A stretch of 64,000 bases of DNA from Benincasa hispida (taxonomy: Eukaryota; Streptophyta; Magnoliopsida; Cucurbitales; Cucurbitaceae). Positions 12,096-22,803 of the stretch are shown in pieces. How positions within the stretch are numbered: position 1 is the stretch's first letter; every line of letters begins with the position of its first letter. The position numbers and the translations under genes were made by a program. Where the stretch lies: assembly GCF_009727055.1 (NCBI RefSeq), contig NC_052351.1, positions 7,307,037 to 7,371,036 of the forward strand, written 5' to 3'. The notes under the pieces were generated by a model. It did not search any database, was not told the DNA's origin, and was given only the letters and a program-made list of their open reading frames with translations.

Positions 12096-12489
12096 TTAAC
12101 ATCTTCTACTTACCCTAAATAAGATGATGCATGTCCTGTAGACCCAAACTCTCTAGGTGACCCTAAAAAACTTTAGTCGCGAGAGCCTTTGTAAATGGAT
12201 CGATAACATTGTGCTCCGAAGCAATCTTCATGACAATCACGTCCCTTTGATGCACAATCTCCCGGACGAGATAATATTTACACTCAATATGCTTTCCTCT
12301 TTTATGGCTCATAGACTTCTTGGAATTTGCCACAATACCACAATTATCACAATAAAGGATGATGGGCTTTGACATGTCAAGAACAACTTCCAGGTCTGTC
12401 AAAAATTTCTTAAGCCATATAGCCTCCTTGATAGCTTAACAAGTAATTACATACTCTATCTCCATGGTAGAATAATGCAACCTTGCTTT
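12096..12489 (-). pseudogene. Copia-2 RNase H C-terminus and 3' untranslated start
   Basis: Minus-strand translation reads EIEYVITC-stop-AIKEAIWLKKF, then LTDLEVVLDMSKPIILYCDNCGIVANS, SHKRGKHIECKYYLVREIV and ASEHNVIDPFTKALATKVF (12470-12163). This is the classic copia RNase H end. A purine run TAAGTAGAAGAT lies near 12115-12100. Stops and a frame break near 12465 show decay. The fragment is cut at 12489 by the insertion that ends at 14144. Confidence 0.88.
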
Positions 12490-14144
12490 TGATAACGAGC
12501 AGAAATGCTCGTTATCATCGTGCTAAGTTCTTAAACAATATTGGATTGTGTTGATGAAATATATTACTTTGCGTCCATTAAGCATCAATTTCGTAATATT
12601 GCGGGTGCATGCGTTCCGTGCATTAGAATTATTAATTTTTGTATTTTTTGTGTAGAATATGCACTAACGCAATGCAAAGATTGCGATCATAGGAATTCAG
12701 CGGTCGAGCACAACTTCATCGTAAGGTTTTGCGTTGATTGTGCTTGCAAACATTCGCCCGAGAAGAATCGCCGCAATTTGGTCAGCGCAACATGGTGGGC
12801 GCATCTGGGTGAAAGGCCAATTAAGAGCGACGGGACAGAAAGCTGATGACAGTCAAATCCAAATTAAGTTGATAGTCGATAACGGTCACAAAGTACATTC
12901 AGCTTTATCGGTAACAATCATTCGGCACGTCAATCAGGAATTAAAGTTGTCCCATCTGTACAACCGGGAGAGAGAAGCCGTCTTTCACCATTGATGCTCT
13001 ATAAATACCAAGTTAATTTTTCAAAAAGGGGTTCACCGTTTTTACAACCAGTTGCTTCTGTTAATAATTTCCTTTCCATTTTAAGGCGGAGCAAGAGAAG
13101 AGTGGTGGCATCGGAGATCGCTCAAGGAAACTCAAGAGAGAACCTTGAGGCGTAAGGGTAGAGAGCGGGCCGACTCTCGCGAGAGCGAGAATATCTTTAG
13201 AGCATGAGTAGAAACAGTGTAAACGCCTGACAGCAAGAAATTGCTACCAAGCTCTTTATTATACTTGCATTGTTATTTGTACTTCATCTTCGTATCTATT
13301 CAATGGAAGTTCTATTTCTACATCTGCTCACTCTTTTAATATGCATGAGTAGCTAAACTAGTTGAATGAGTCGAGAAGAACTAAGCTAACATGACCTAGG
13401 AAGTTCATTGCTTGCGATTGTCTTGTTTTATGCTGTGCAAAATACCCTTTAGAGTTACTCGAGAGAGAGTCTAAAGAAAGAACCTAATGTCTCAAGAGAG
13501 CTAGGTTAGAATCTAGACTTGAAAGAGCAAGATTAGGCTTGCATAAACAAGAGATTGGGACTTAGAGATAAGCTCTGTTTATCAACTTGCATCGCATGCA
13601 TCCTAGGAAGAGGAATGATATTATATGGTCGCATATTTGTGTGGATGTCATTTTGTCATCGCATAAATAGGAATACAGGTTTATGTGTAAACCCTGTAGA
13701 CTTATCGCATATATATCGCATGCGTTTTAGCCTTAGAAGTCATGGAATTCACATCGAGAGGTGGTTTATTGTTGTATACATGTTGCATGATCACAAGCAT
13801 GAATGCATTCAAGGGAGTATTAGCCAAAACCTTTCTCAACCCGTTGACCGCATATTCATCGCATTTCTCGTTTATCAACTCTTTTCAAACTCTGCCGCAT
13901 TTGTTATTTATTTTTAATCAGCGCAATCAACAAACCAAACACTTTATTTATTTTCCTGGTTACCGCAAAGTTTTCATCAAAATTACCAACGCAATCTATT
14001 TTCACAAGTCTCTGTGTTCGACTTTGAACTTACCAGGAAACTCAAAGAAATTTACACTTGAATTCCGCTGGGGAAACTTAAATGCACATCGCAATTCCAT
14101 CAACGCACATCATCCATATTTCCACTTCATAAATACGAGCATCA
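12490..14144. mobile_element. 1655-bp LTR-like insertion (probable solo LTR) with perfect 5-bp TSD
   Basis: It begins TGATAACGAGCA and ends GAGCATCA (TG...CA, with TGAT/ATCA inverted ends). It is flanked by GCTTT on both sides (12485-12489 and 14145-14149). It splits the Copia-2 RNase H cleanly: the protein reads to VVVW-stop-STK on one side and resumes KQGC on the other. The first 28 bases form a perfect 12-bp hairpin with a GAAA loop. A TATA-like TATAAATA lies near 13000. No pol coding or recognisable primer-binding site is seen, so I read it as a solo LTR of a family unlike the copia LTRs here. Its open frames (for example 13742-14230) resemble nothing I know. Confidence 0.8.
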
Positions 14145-15560
14145 GCTTTGTGCTTCACCAGACTACAACTCCTTCGTTAAGAGTGAACACTGATCTTAAT
14201 GTGGATTTTCTAGAATCCCTATCTGTCTAAAAATCAAAGTTAGTGTCTCCTGTAAAGATCAAATTCTTAGCTCCATACACAAGCATGTAGTCTCTCGTTC
14301 TTCGAAGATACTTGAGGATGGTCTTAGCTGCAGTCAAATGAACAAGTCCTGGATTGGACTGATATCTACTAACAATCTCTATTGCATAGCAAATATCTAG
14401 CATTCTACACAACATGACATACATTAGAATGCCCACAACCGAAAATAGGGAATCCATCTCATTTTCTCAACTTCTCAAAGAGTCTTAGACCACTGTTCCT
14501 TAGACAAGAAAAATCAATGCCTAAAAGGTAATAAACCCCTATTGGAATTGTGCATCAAATATCTAACAAGCATTTTGTCAATATACAATGCCTAAGACAA
14601 TGCTAACGTTTTGTTCTTGCGATCCCTGATCATTTGGATCCCTAAAAGAAATTGCGCCTCACCAAATCTTCTATTTGGAATTAGGCAATTAGCCATTTCT
14701 TTACATCTGTCAGTAAACCTACATCATTCCCAATGAGTAGGATATCATCCACATACACCAAGAAAGCTATTGAATTGTTGATAATCTTCTTGTAGACAAA
14801 AGGTCCATCAAAATTTTGGTCAAAACCATAAGACGTGATCGCAATATCAAATCTTATATTCCAAGATCGAAATGTCTGTTTCAACCCATAATTGGACTGG
14901 TTAAACTTGCAAACTATTTGTTCTTGACCTTGTTTAATGAATCCCTTTAATTGCTGCATATAAATGGTCTCATCAAAATTATCATTAAAAAATGCAGTTT
15001 TGACATCCATTGTCATATCTCATAGTCATAATATGTGGCAATGGACAAGAGAATCCAAATAGACTTAAGTATGATAACAAATGAGGAAGTTTCTTCATAA
15101 TTCATTCCCTCAACCTGGGTATAACTCTTTGCTATCAATCTAGCCTTAAAAGTTTATACCTTACCATTTACACCCCTTTTTCTCTTATAGATTCATTTGC
15201 AACCTATAGATTTTACCCCATCGAGTTGATCTAGAAGATCCCAAACATAATTGAAGTACATAGACTCCATTTTGAGATATATAGCCTAAACCCATTCATC
15301 CCTGTCCTCATTATTCATTGCATGATTTTAGGTCAATGGATCCTCAACCCATCTGATATGATGGCTAGGGTTTCGGTTAAACCCATATAGTAAGCAAGTT
15401 GGTTCAGAACGCTCCCACTATGTCGAGGAATCCTCAACTTTTAAGCTAGATGTGCTTGACTAGATGAAACAACATCAACAACTCTTGTTGATATTCTAGT
15501 ATCTCCAACAACTCTTGTTGAAGTTTCATTCAACACGATTTTATTACACGGTTTAGGCAT
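14145..15560 (-). pseudogene. Copia-2 reverse transcriptase and start of RNase H (broken, truncated upstream)
   Basis: The minus strand from about 15300 gives the decayed RT start. The RT core runs at 15016-14681: MTMDVKTAFFNDNFDETIYMQ, CKFNQSNYGLKQ and the catalytic YVDDILLIG (about 14760-14735). Positions 14457-14227 read RT/RNase H linker sequence, DICYAIEIVSRYQSNPGLVH and LKYLRRTRDYMLVYG. The ends FTGDTNFDF-stop and SVFTLNEGVVVW lead into the insertion at 14144. Upstream pol and gag are missing beyond about 15560, so Copia-2 is truncated there. Confidence 0.9.
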
Positions 15561-17584
15561 CAACCTCAACACACAGGACGGGGCTGGGATGGTTTCCCTA
15601 TCCCCGATTGCTTATTTTATTCTCTATTCTCGAGAAATTTCCCATAGGGATCACCACAGAGATTACTCACGGGAATTCACGAAGATCAGGTTCCCCACAA
15701 GATTTTTTCCCATTTCATATTTTTTTAAAAAAAAATAACAATTTACTTGAATCACTATTATGGAAAACAACTATTGAAATGGTTAATTCGAAAATCATAA
15801 AAGAGATATGATTAACATGTTTAATTTTCATCATTTCTAAAATTTAAAATATAAATAGTACAACATATTACGATCTCAACTTAATACAACAAATAATAAA
15901 TAGTATATAAATAACTAAAGTTATAACTTACATATAAAGTTGTGCTTAAAAAAAAGCTCACGTACAAAGTTTTATATAAAATTCAGAGTGAGTAAGTTTA
16001 TAAATTCTCTGACGATGGGTGATTTTCATATATACGTGTGTGTATATATATAATCTCCTCTCCGTCCTCATTTAGTCATTGGAAAAAAAATTCTTTCCTT
16101 TCACTCTATTGTTTCCCGTCTAATCGGAGATTCTTCATCCCATTCGGGATGGAGTCTCACGAATTAAATAAACATCTCTAATCTTGTGGTTATTAATACA
16201 TCCAATTGAGCTATATTTGTTCTGACAATAATAATCGTGGGGATTAAAGGACAAACCTCGTGTTGATAATATCTCTAATTTAAATCAAATAAGTTTTACA
16301 TAAAGTTAGGTTTATCATGCACATTGACAACTTTGGTTGAAAACTCATAGATTTTGGATAAAACAAAATTGAACTGTAAAATCAATTTATCTGAAAATTT
16401 GAGTCATACCTTTAGGATCACAATTCATTGAATGAAATACCGTTTCACACACATATATATCATACCTTTAGGATTACAATTCATTGAATGCAATACTGAT
16501 ATGTATATATATATATATATTCTCCACCTCTAGAATTAAACTAAACAATAATTATAAATAAAACTTAGTTAATGAGAGAGTTCATAATATTGGTATATTT
16601 CCGTACTATCGTTTTAAAATATTTTAATTGAGTGTGGACATAGTAACTTACATTGACATGGTACAAGTGCGTGTTTGACATGACTTTGATAATTTTTTAA
16701 TTTATACGTCTCTCGATATTAATGAGTTGGATCATGATAAATTTCCATGATGTAATACTTTACCATAATAAATTAAAGGATAAAAAAATGTTAATCTAAG
16801 AGATGAAAGTTTAATTCTTATTCCAATTTTACAAGTTTGATAGAATGTTCAAAGTCTTTCTTATCTTGTGTTCTCTTTTTGTCCTCTAAGTTTATACCAA
16901 CTTACTAGATATTATGTTGTCTAAACTTCTCCTCAACCATTTTTATCATTCACTCCATCATAAAAGTGACCAAGCTAAGAAAAATGCAGAGGTTAGAAGA
17001 GATTAAGTTGAAACTTTTTAAATTAATACAAATTAAAGTAGAAAATAAATCTAATATTATGAGTAACATATACATATAGCTCAACTAATAATTGATTGTC
17101 AAATGAGCATTGGTCAATTGATATCATATTTGTATTATCAACTTCAAAGTTAGGGCTTTGTTTTTCTCTTCTCACATATTGTCTCCAAAAAAAAATATTG
17201 ACAGCTGATTTTTAAAGAAAATATCACATTTTAACACAAAAATAATAATAAACAAAAAAGACGACTGGACAAATGTCTAGTTTTAAAATGAAAAATTGAA
17301 AAATGTCTAAATACAGTTTTTATCCCCAAAAAAAATCTAAATGTAAAATATTAAGTTAAAATACCCTATAATTATTTGAAATATGGACATATATATCCTT
17401 CTCGGCAATCATCATAAATACATGATATTTAAATATAAAATCTAATCTAAAAATCCAAATATGCCTAAATTAAAGAAATCGAAATTCAATCCAATAATTC
17501 AAAATAATCTTAAATAAAGGAAGGCTAGATGGGGAAAAAAATCAATTGGTCATTAAATTATACAATAATTCAGAAGTCTTGTAT
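15561..17584. other. Intergenic, AT-rich; short G/C-run block and a 38-bp duplication
   Basis: No gene is seen. At 15570-15720 runs such as GGGGCTGGGATGG and CCCTATCCCCG stand out from the AT-rich background and resemble the composition of the MITE at 25222-25554. I could not define ends. A roughly 38-bp sequence (CATACCTTTAGGAT...ATTCATTGAATG) occurs twice, near 16404-16441 and 16460-16497. TA repeats occur near 16025-16050 and 16500-16520. Confidence 0.5.
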
Positions 17585-20340
17585 TTGGTGGTTGGAGTTG
17601 GGGACCAAAACACGTTGTTTTTTCACCGATTGTTCAGGCGCGTATGGTAAGGAATGGTTTATTGTCGGTGTATGATTCTGATGGGATTCGTCAGACTTCT
17701 CATAGCAAGATAGCGAATGTGGCTGTTGAATATTTTAGTGGGACTTTGGGGTCACAGAGGGTGGGTTATAGAGATCTTACGTCCCAGATTGATGCTATTG
17801 TGCAGTTTTAGTGGCCTAATGATTTATTCGTGAGATGTGCAAACCAGTTACAAGGGAGGGAGTGTGTAATGTCTTGTTCTCAATGAAATCGGGAAAGGCT
17901 CCTAGTCCTGATGGTTTTCCTATGGAGTTTTATAAATATGCTTGGAGCGTGGTGGGGGGTGAGGGGTGATTTTTGCTCAATTATTTGCCATTTCTTTGAT
18001 ATGTATTATCTTCCCAATGGGGTGAATGCCACGGCTCTTACCCTCATCCCTAAGAGACATAGGGCTGATCGTATAGAGGATTTTTGCCGTATTGCGTGTT
18101 GTAATTTGATATATAAGTGTATCTCTAGGATGATTACTGATAGATTTTGTGTGTGTTTGCCTCAGTTTATTAGTGGGAACCAATCGACATTTGTTCAAGG
18201 GTGAAGTATCATAGATAACATTCTTCTATGCCAAGAGCTTATTCGAGTTTATCGACTTAACAGGGGTAAACTGCGTTGTGTGATGAAGGTGGATCTTCAA
18301 AAAGCCTATGACTCTGTTAATTGGGCTTTTTTGTTTGTTGTTCTTCTGGCTATTAGAACACCTTTAAAGTTTGTGAGCTGGATTCGTGCTTGTGTTACCT
18401 CCCCATTTTTCTCCATGATGATTAATGGAGCTCTAAAGGGATACTTTTCTGGTAGGAAAGGGTTACGGCAGGGAGATCCTATGTCTCCGTTTTTGTTTGT
18501 GGTGGTTATGGAGGTTTTATCTCGTTTGTTGAACAATCCTCCTCCCTCTTTTGTGTTTCATCATAGGTGTGAGAAGGTGAAGCTGACTCATTTGTCGTTT
18601 GCGAATGACCTCATGATTTTTTGTGCAGCTAATTATACCTTGTTTACTTTTGTGAATCATGTGTTAAATCAGTTTGCAGGGTTTTCTGGGTTGGTGGCTA
18701 ATGTTGGGAAGAGCTCTATGTTTGTGGCTGATGTTTCTGGTGATGTTGTGAAGGACCTGACTAGGAGTATGGGGTTTGCCCTAGGGTCATTACCTGTGTG
18801 TTATCTTAGGTTGCCTTTTCTCTCGGGTAGGTTGAAGGCTGGGGATTGTGCCCTGTTGATTCAGAAGATTATTGCGAGGATTAGGAGTTGGGCTGCGAGA
18901 TCTCTCTCTTTTGCGAAGCGCATGTAGTTTTTTCGGTTAGTGTTGCAGAGTTTCCAGGTTTATTGGTCTAATGCTTTTGTGTTGCCTGTTTCTGTTGGCC
19001 AGGAGGTGGATCGTATCTTACGAGCGTACTTATGGCATGGGCGGGCTGATGGTAATGGAGGTGTGTTTGGGATGAGGTTTGTTTGCCTAAATCTAAAGGG
19101 GGTTTGGGTATACCCACACATCTTCCTGGAACGTGGCAGCTATTTTTAAATTATTGTGGTTATTACTAGTGCGGTCTGGGTCTTTATAGGTTGCTTGGAT
19201 AGAGGTGTATGTGCTTCGGGGGGGAGGGGGGTGTTATGGATAATTCACACGGAGTTGGCGCGGTCGTGGTGTTTGAGGGCGATATTACATTGTCGGGATA
19301 GGCTTAAGTCGCTGGTCAGGATGCAGGTTGGTGATGAGAGGAGATGTTTTGCTTTGTGAAATTCGTGGTTGCCTATGGGGTCTATCTTGGAGAATTATGG
19401 GGAGGGGTGGTCTATGATGTTGCGAGCTGTCATGAGGCTAAACTCTCAGATTTCTTATCTAATGATTGTTGTTGGCATTAGCCTTTGTTATCTTAAGAGT
19501 TGCATGATTTGTGGGGTTTGGTTCAGGATGTGGTTCCGAGGGTGGGTGAGGAGGATAGTTGGGCTTGGATTCCGAGTACTAATGATCGTTTCACTGTTGC
19601 CAGTTTGTGGGAGAGTTTGTATCCTAGACATCCTAGGGTGGCTTGGGCTTGTTTGGTTTGGTCTGAGGATAATATTCCAAGGCATTCTTTTTGTGCCCGG
19701 TTGGCGGTGAAGGATAGGTTAGGTACTTGGGATTGGCTGAGGAGTTGGGATCAGTCGGTGGATAATGCTTGTCTACTCTGTTTGGGTGAGGTTGAGTTCA
19801 AGAACCATCTGTTCTTTGACTATGTGTTTGGGCGTGAAATTTGGGAGGGTTTGGTGCGCTTTTTGGATTCATCTCATCGTGTTGTTGGGTGGGATGTGGA
19901 GTTGAGTTGGGTGTGTCGAGTGAGGTCTGGTAAGGATGTGAGGAGTAAGTTATTTAGAGTCTTCTGATATGCATCGATTTACTATATTTGGCAGGGGAGG
20001 AACCGTCGGTTATACGATGATCAGTCGAGATTGACACCTACTGTCTTTTAGCTTATTCTCTCTATGGTTCGTGCACGTGCTGCTTCGTGGCGGATTGATC
20101 TTCATGGACTTATCTAGTTTATCTGATTTCCTCGTTCTTTGTTTAGTTTGTCCAATTTCTGAGGTCCCCGGATTGTGGGGTGTTTTTTGTTCTTCTAAAT
20201 GTTTTGTTAGTTGTTCATGTTGTCCTTTTTGTTGGTTCTGTTTTTTCGCCACTATGCATCTTTGTAGGTGCTCTTTTTGCTTTGGTGCTTTGATCCCGAG
20301 TTGTAGGATCCCTCTCGTTGTTGTATAATAATGTAAAAAA
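17585..20340 (+). mobile_element. LINE (non-LTR retrotransposon), 5'-truncated and decayed
   Basis: The sequence begins inside the region between endonuclease and RT (DQNTLFFHR). It continues through KAPSPDGFPMEFYKYAW (about 17893), LPNGVNATALTLIPK, the palm segment MKVDLQKAYDSVNW (18280), RKGLRQGDPMSPFLFVVVME and the active-site box FANDLMIF (about 18597). The C-terminal zinc-binding RVT domain is at 19500-19967 (PRHSFCARLAVKDRLGTWDW, then C-x2-C in CLLCLGEVEFKNHLFFDY). Endonuclease and ORF1 are missing, a typical LINE 5' truncation. Codon and base use (G+T-rich) differ from the surroundings. A short A-rich tail follows about 20330. No clear TSD was found. Confidence 0.9.
17830..20117 (+). 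pseudogene. LINE reverse transcriptase and zf-RVT reading frame (broken)
   Basis: The longest open piece is 18280-18927 (215 codons), covering the palm and thumb. Inactivating changes include a TGA at about 18201 where families have R in FVxGRS, a TAG at 18925 after SFAKRM, frame changes near 17950 and 19150, and N in place of the first catalytic D (FAND instead of FADD). The last part stops near 20117 after ASWRIDLHGLI. It cannot encode an active polymerase. Confidence 0.88.
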
Positions 20341-21839
20341 ATCACTGTTATACACATAAATATAATGTCTACAAACTGAATATGAAAACAAAAAATAAAC
20401 TGTATTTAAAAAGAATATATATCAATACATATATTAAGTACATACCATTATATAGCCACACATACAAGGTCTGCACATTACTTTTGTCCTTAATGAAAAC
20501 TTCAAAATACATTATTTCTCCAAAATAAAATTTAAAAGGGAAAGTTTTAACATAAATGCCTGATATGATAGTTTTCTCCCATAAATTCTTTTTTGTGTAC
20601 CCCTCGTACCATTAACCGTTTGACGAAGCAAATATATCTCGATCCATTTCCCTAATTAGTATGGAGTAATTGAAAAACATCATACAAAATAAATATATAA
20701 ATGGATAGTTAATTTTTTAAAAAATAATAACGAGTTTGTGAAAACCAAAAGCCAAAATGGTACTGCACAAATATATTGTATGTGGATTAACTAGTAAATA
20801 GCATAAATACCTTGTATGTGGATTAATCAAGTCTTAGAGAATTTCAATCTCCATTAGCATTTAAAGAACTCTATTGTAATCATTCTGACACACAAACCAA
20901 TTCGACAAATAATCAAATCATAGCATAATCTTAAATCTACCTCCTATGCATGTTTTCCCATCTAATCACACTTCCCAATACTAACTTTATGCTCACTTTC
21001 CCAAACACTAATTTTATGCTCACTCACCCCAAACTCATTCATTTCATACATTAAAATCTACACCAATGCATGTTCCATCGTCTCCCTAACCCATACACTT
21101 TCCCTCCATGACTCTCCCAACCTATCCCCATTCCCCCACTTTAGGTTATACACATACATCCCCATTCCCCTTTTCTGCCTCTTCGATCCCTCAACACATC
21201 TCCTCCCCACCACATATTAAAGAAAGCAAAACAAATGAGGAGAAAGAGAGATGAAGGAGAACGAAGGAAGCAATGGCGGTCGCAGCGCACACTGGTTGGC
21301 CCGCTCAAATTCGACCATCTTTCGCTCATATCCAATCGCCCGCTGCTCAAATTCGACTGCTCGGGTCGCCTTAGTTCATCATATTTTATTACAGTTCAAC
21401 ACCATCGACCAACCACTTTGTTTAGATCTGGCCACCACTGTTCATATTCGTTGTCATTGACTTGATCTTGCTTAAGAATGCGTATGCCAATTTTGGAAAA
21501 ATATGACACCATTGATGATAAAGGAGGTGGAAGATGAATTTGAGGGGAAAATCTGTTTACATTTGTTTAAGTAATTAAAATATAAGATCTTGAAAATCTT
21601 AAAGATCTTAAAGATCTACCAAAAATAATTTTTTAAAAAATCATGGAACTAGATTTTAAACCACACAAGAACTAGCATTCAAATTTGGGATGCATTGTAG
21701 TTAGAGGACAATTTTGGCATAACACACAACCGCTTACACCAACGGCTATATCCTATTTTTAAATTTGAGAAATTTTTAAGAAAAAAAATTAAAAATAGAC
21801 ATTTTTCATAACACCACCCCCATCTAGACATTTGATACA
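20341..21839. other. Intergenic, AT-rich, no gene recognised
   Basis: I see only small imperfect duplications, such as the ACTAA(C/T)TTTATGCTCACT unit near 20981-21018 and TTGTATGTGGATTAA twice near 20776-20826. Short open frames at 21235-21465 have no recognisable domain and overlap one another in several frames. Confidence 0.5.
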
Positions 21840-22470
21840 ATTTCTTTTGTTTAATGGGCTGAACAAGCAACGGCTACATGGGCCAATGAGTCGGGGGCCC
21901 AAACTCAGCTAAATAGACAAAAAGCCCAAATCTAAAAATTTCGAAGGTGCAGAGGCGGATCAAAGGATACAATCCAGCAAAAGGGGCGCAGCGAGACATA
22001 GAGTGAAGTCGACCACATTGGAACGAAACGGGCAGCTCGCCCACCCGGTCGCTGTCGGGTCCGGAGTTGGATCCGGCACATAAAAGGTCAATTGTAGGGG
22101 AGGTAATTGTGGACCGTACGATCCGAATGGGCGAGAGAGACGAGAGAGGTTTATGAGTAGCCGACAACTTCTGTTACGACAAAGACCGGTCTAGTTCCTT
22201 TTGGCAAGTCGTATGTGGGTCTGCTTCTCCACACACATCTTGCCACGTGTACCAATCACATACAGAAACGAGTCGCCGATGTAGTTGTCGAGGAGGCTGC
22301 TGCTATCGCCACGGTGGCGCGTGTGTTGCAGTGAAGGAAATGAAAGGAAATGAAAGGAAATGAAAGGGGGTGTAAAGTACGATGAAAGGCTGAGACGACA
22401 AGGAGCAGCAGCACCCGCGTAAAAGTCGAGGGTTCTCTCTGCCAAAACAAACACAACTGCTTTTTTCTGA
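21840..22470. other. GC-rich gene-like island without identifiable product
   Basis: This stretch is clearly richer in G+C and CpG than its surroundings. It contains a G-box (CCACGTGT, about 22242-22249) beside a CCAAT element, and a 10-bp unit GAAATGAAAG repeated three times (about 22337-22368). Minus-strand open frames at 21874-22167 and 22191-22454 (97 and 87 codons) show no family I recognise. It could be a promoter or first-exon relic, or part of a transposon that captured gene DNA. Confidence 0.4.
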
Positions 22471-22803
22471 TCCTTTCATTTCCTCCTTTTTTTTGTTTTT
22501 TTGCCCTTCACATGTAATCTCCTCTCACGCTCTTCAACGCGCGTGTTACTCAATAACCCCCCATCTTCTCTTACTTTCTTCAGCACGCGCTGGCTTCCTA
22601 GAGTGTGCTACTCCTAATCCACATCCCTATTGTTTTCATTATTTTCTTCGGACATTAAGAAAAAGTGAGTGTGCCTGTGATTCAATTTTCAAATAAAATA
22701 TCTATCTAAAATTTATTCCTTCTAGTTTTCTTTTTTCTTTTTTCTTTTTTAGAAAAATTCTCTCTCTCCCCCAATGTCTTTTGTTCTCTCATATATTATT
22801 TTT

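Noticed and set aside
13555..14230. Open frames of 120 and 162 codons
   Set aside because: They lie in the LTR-like insertion 12490-14144, overlap each other in different frames, show no recognisable domain, and one runs across the insertion boundary into antisense copia.
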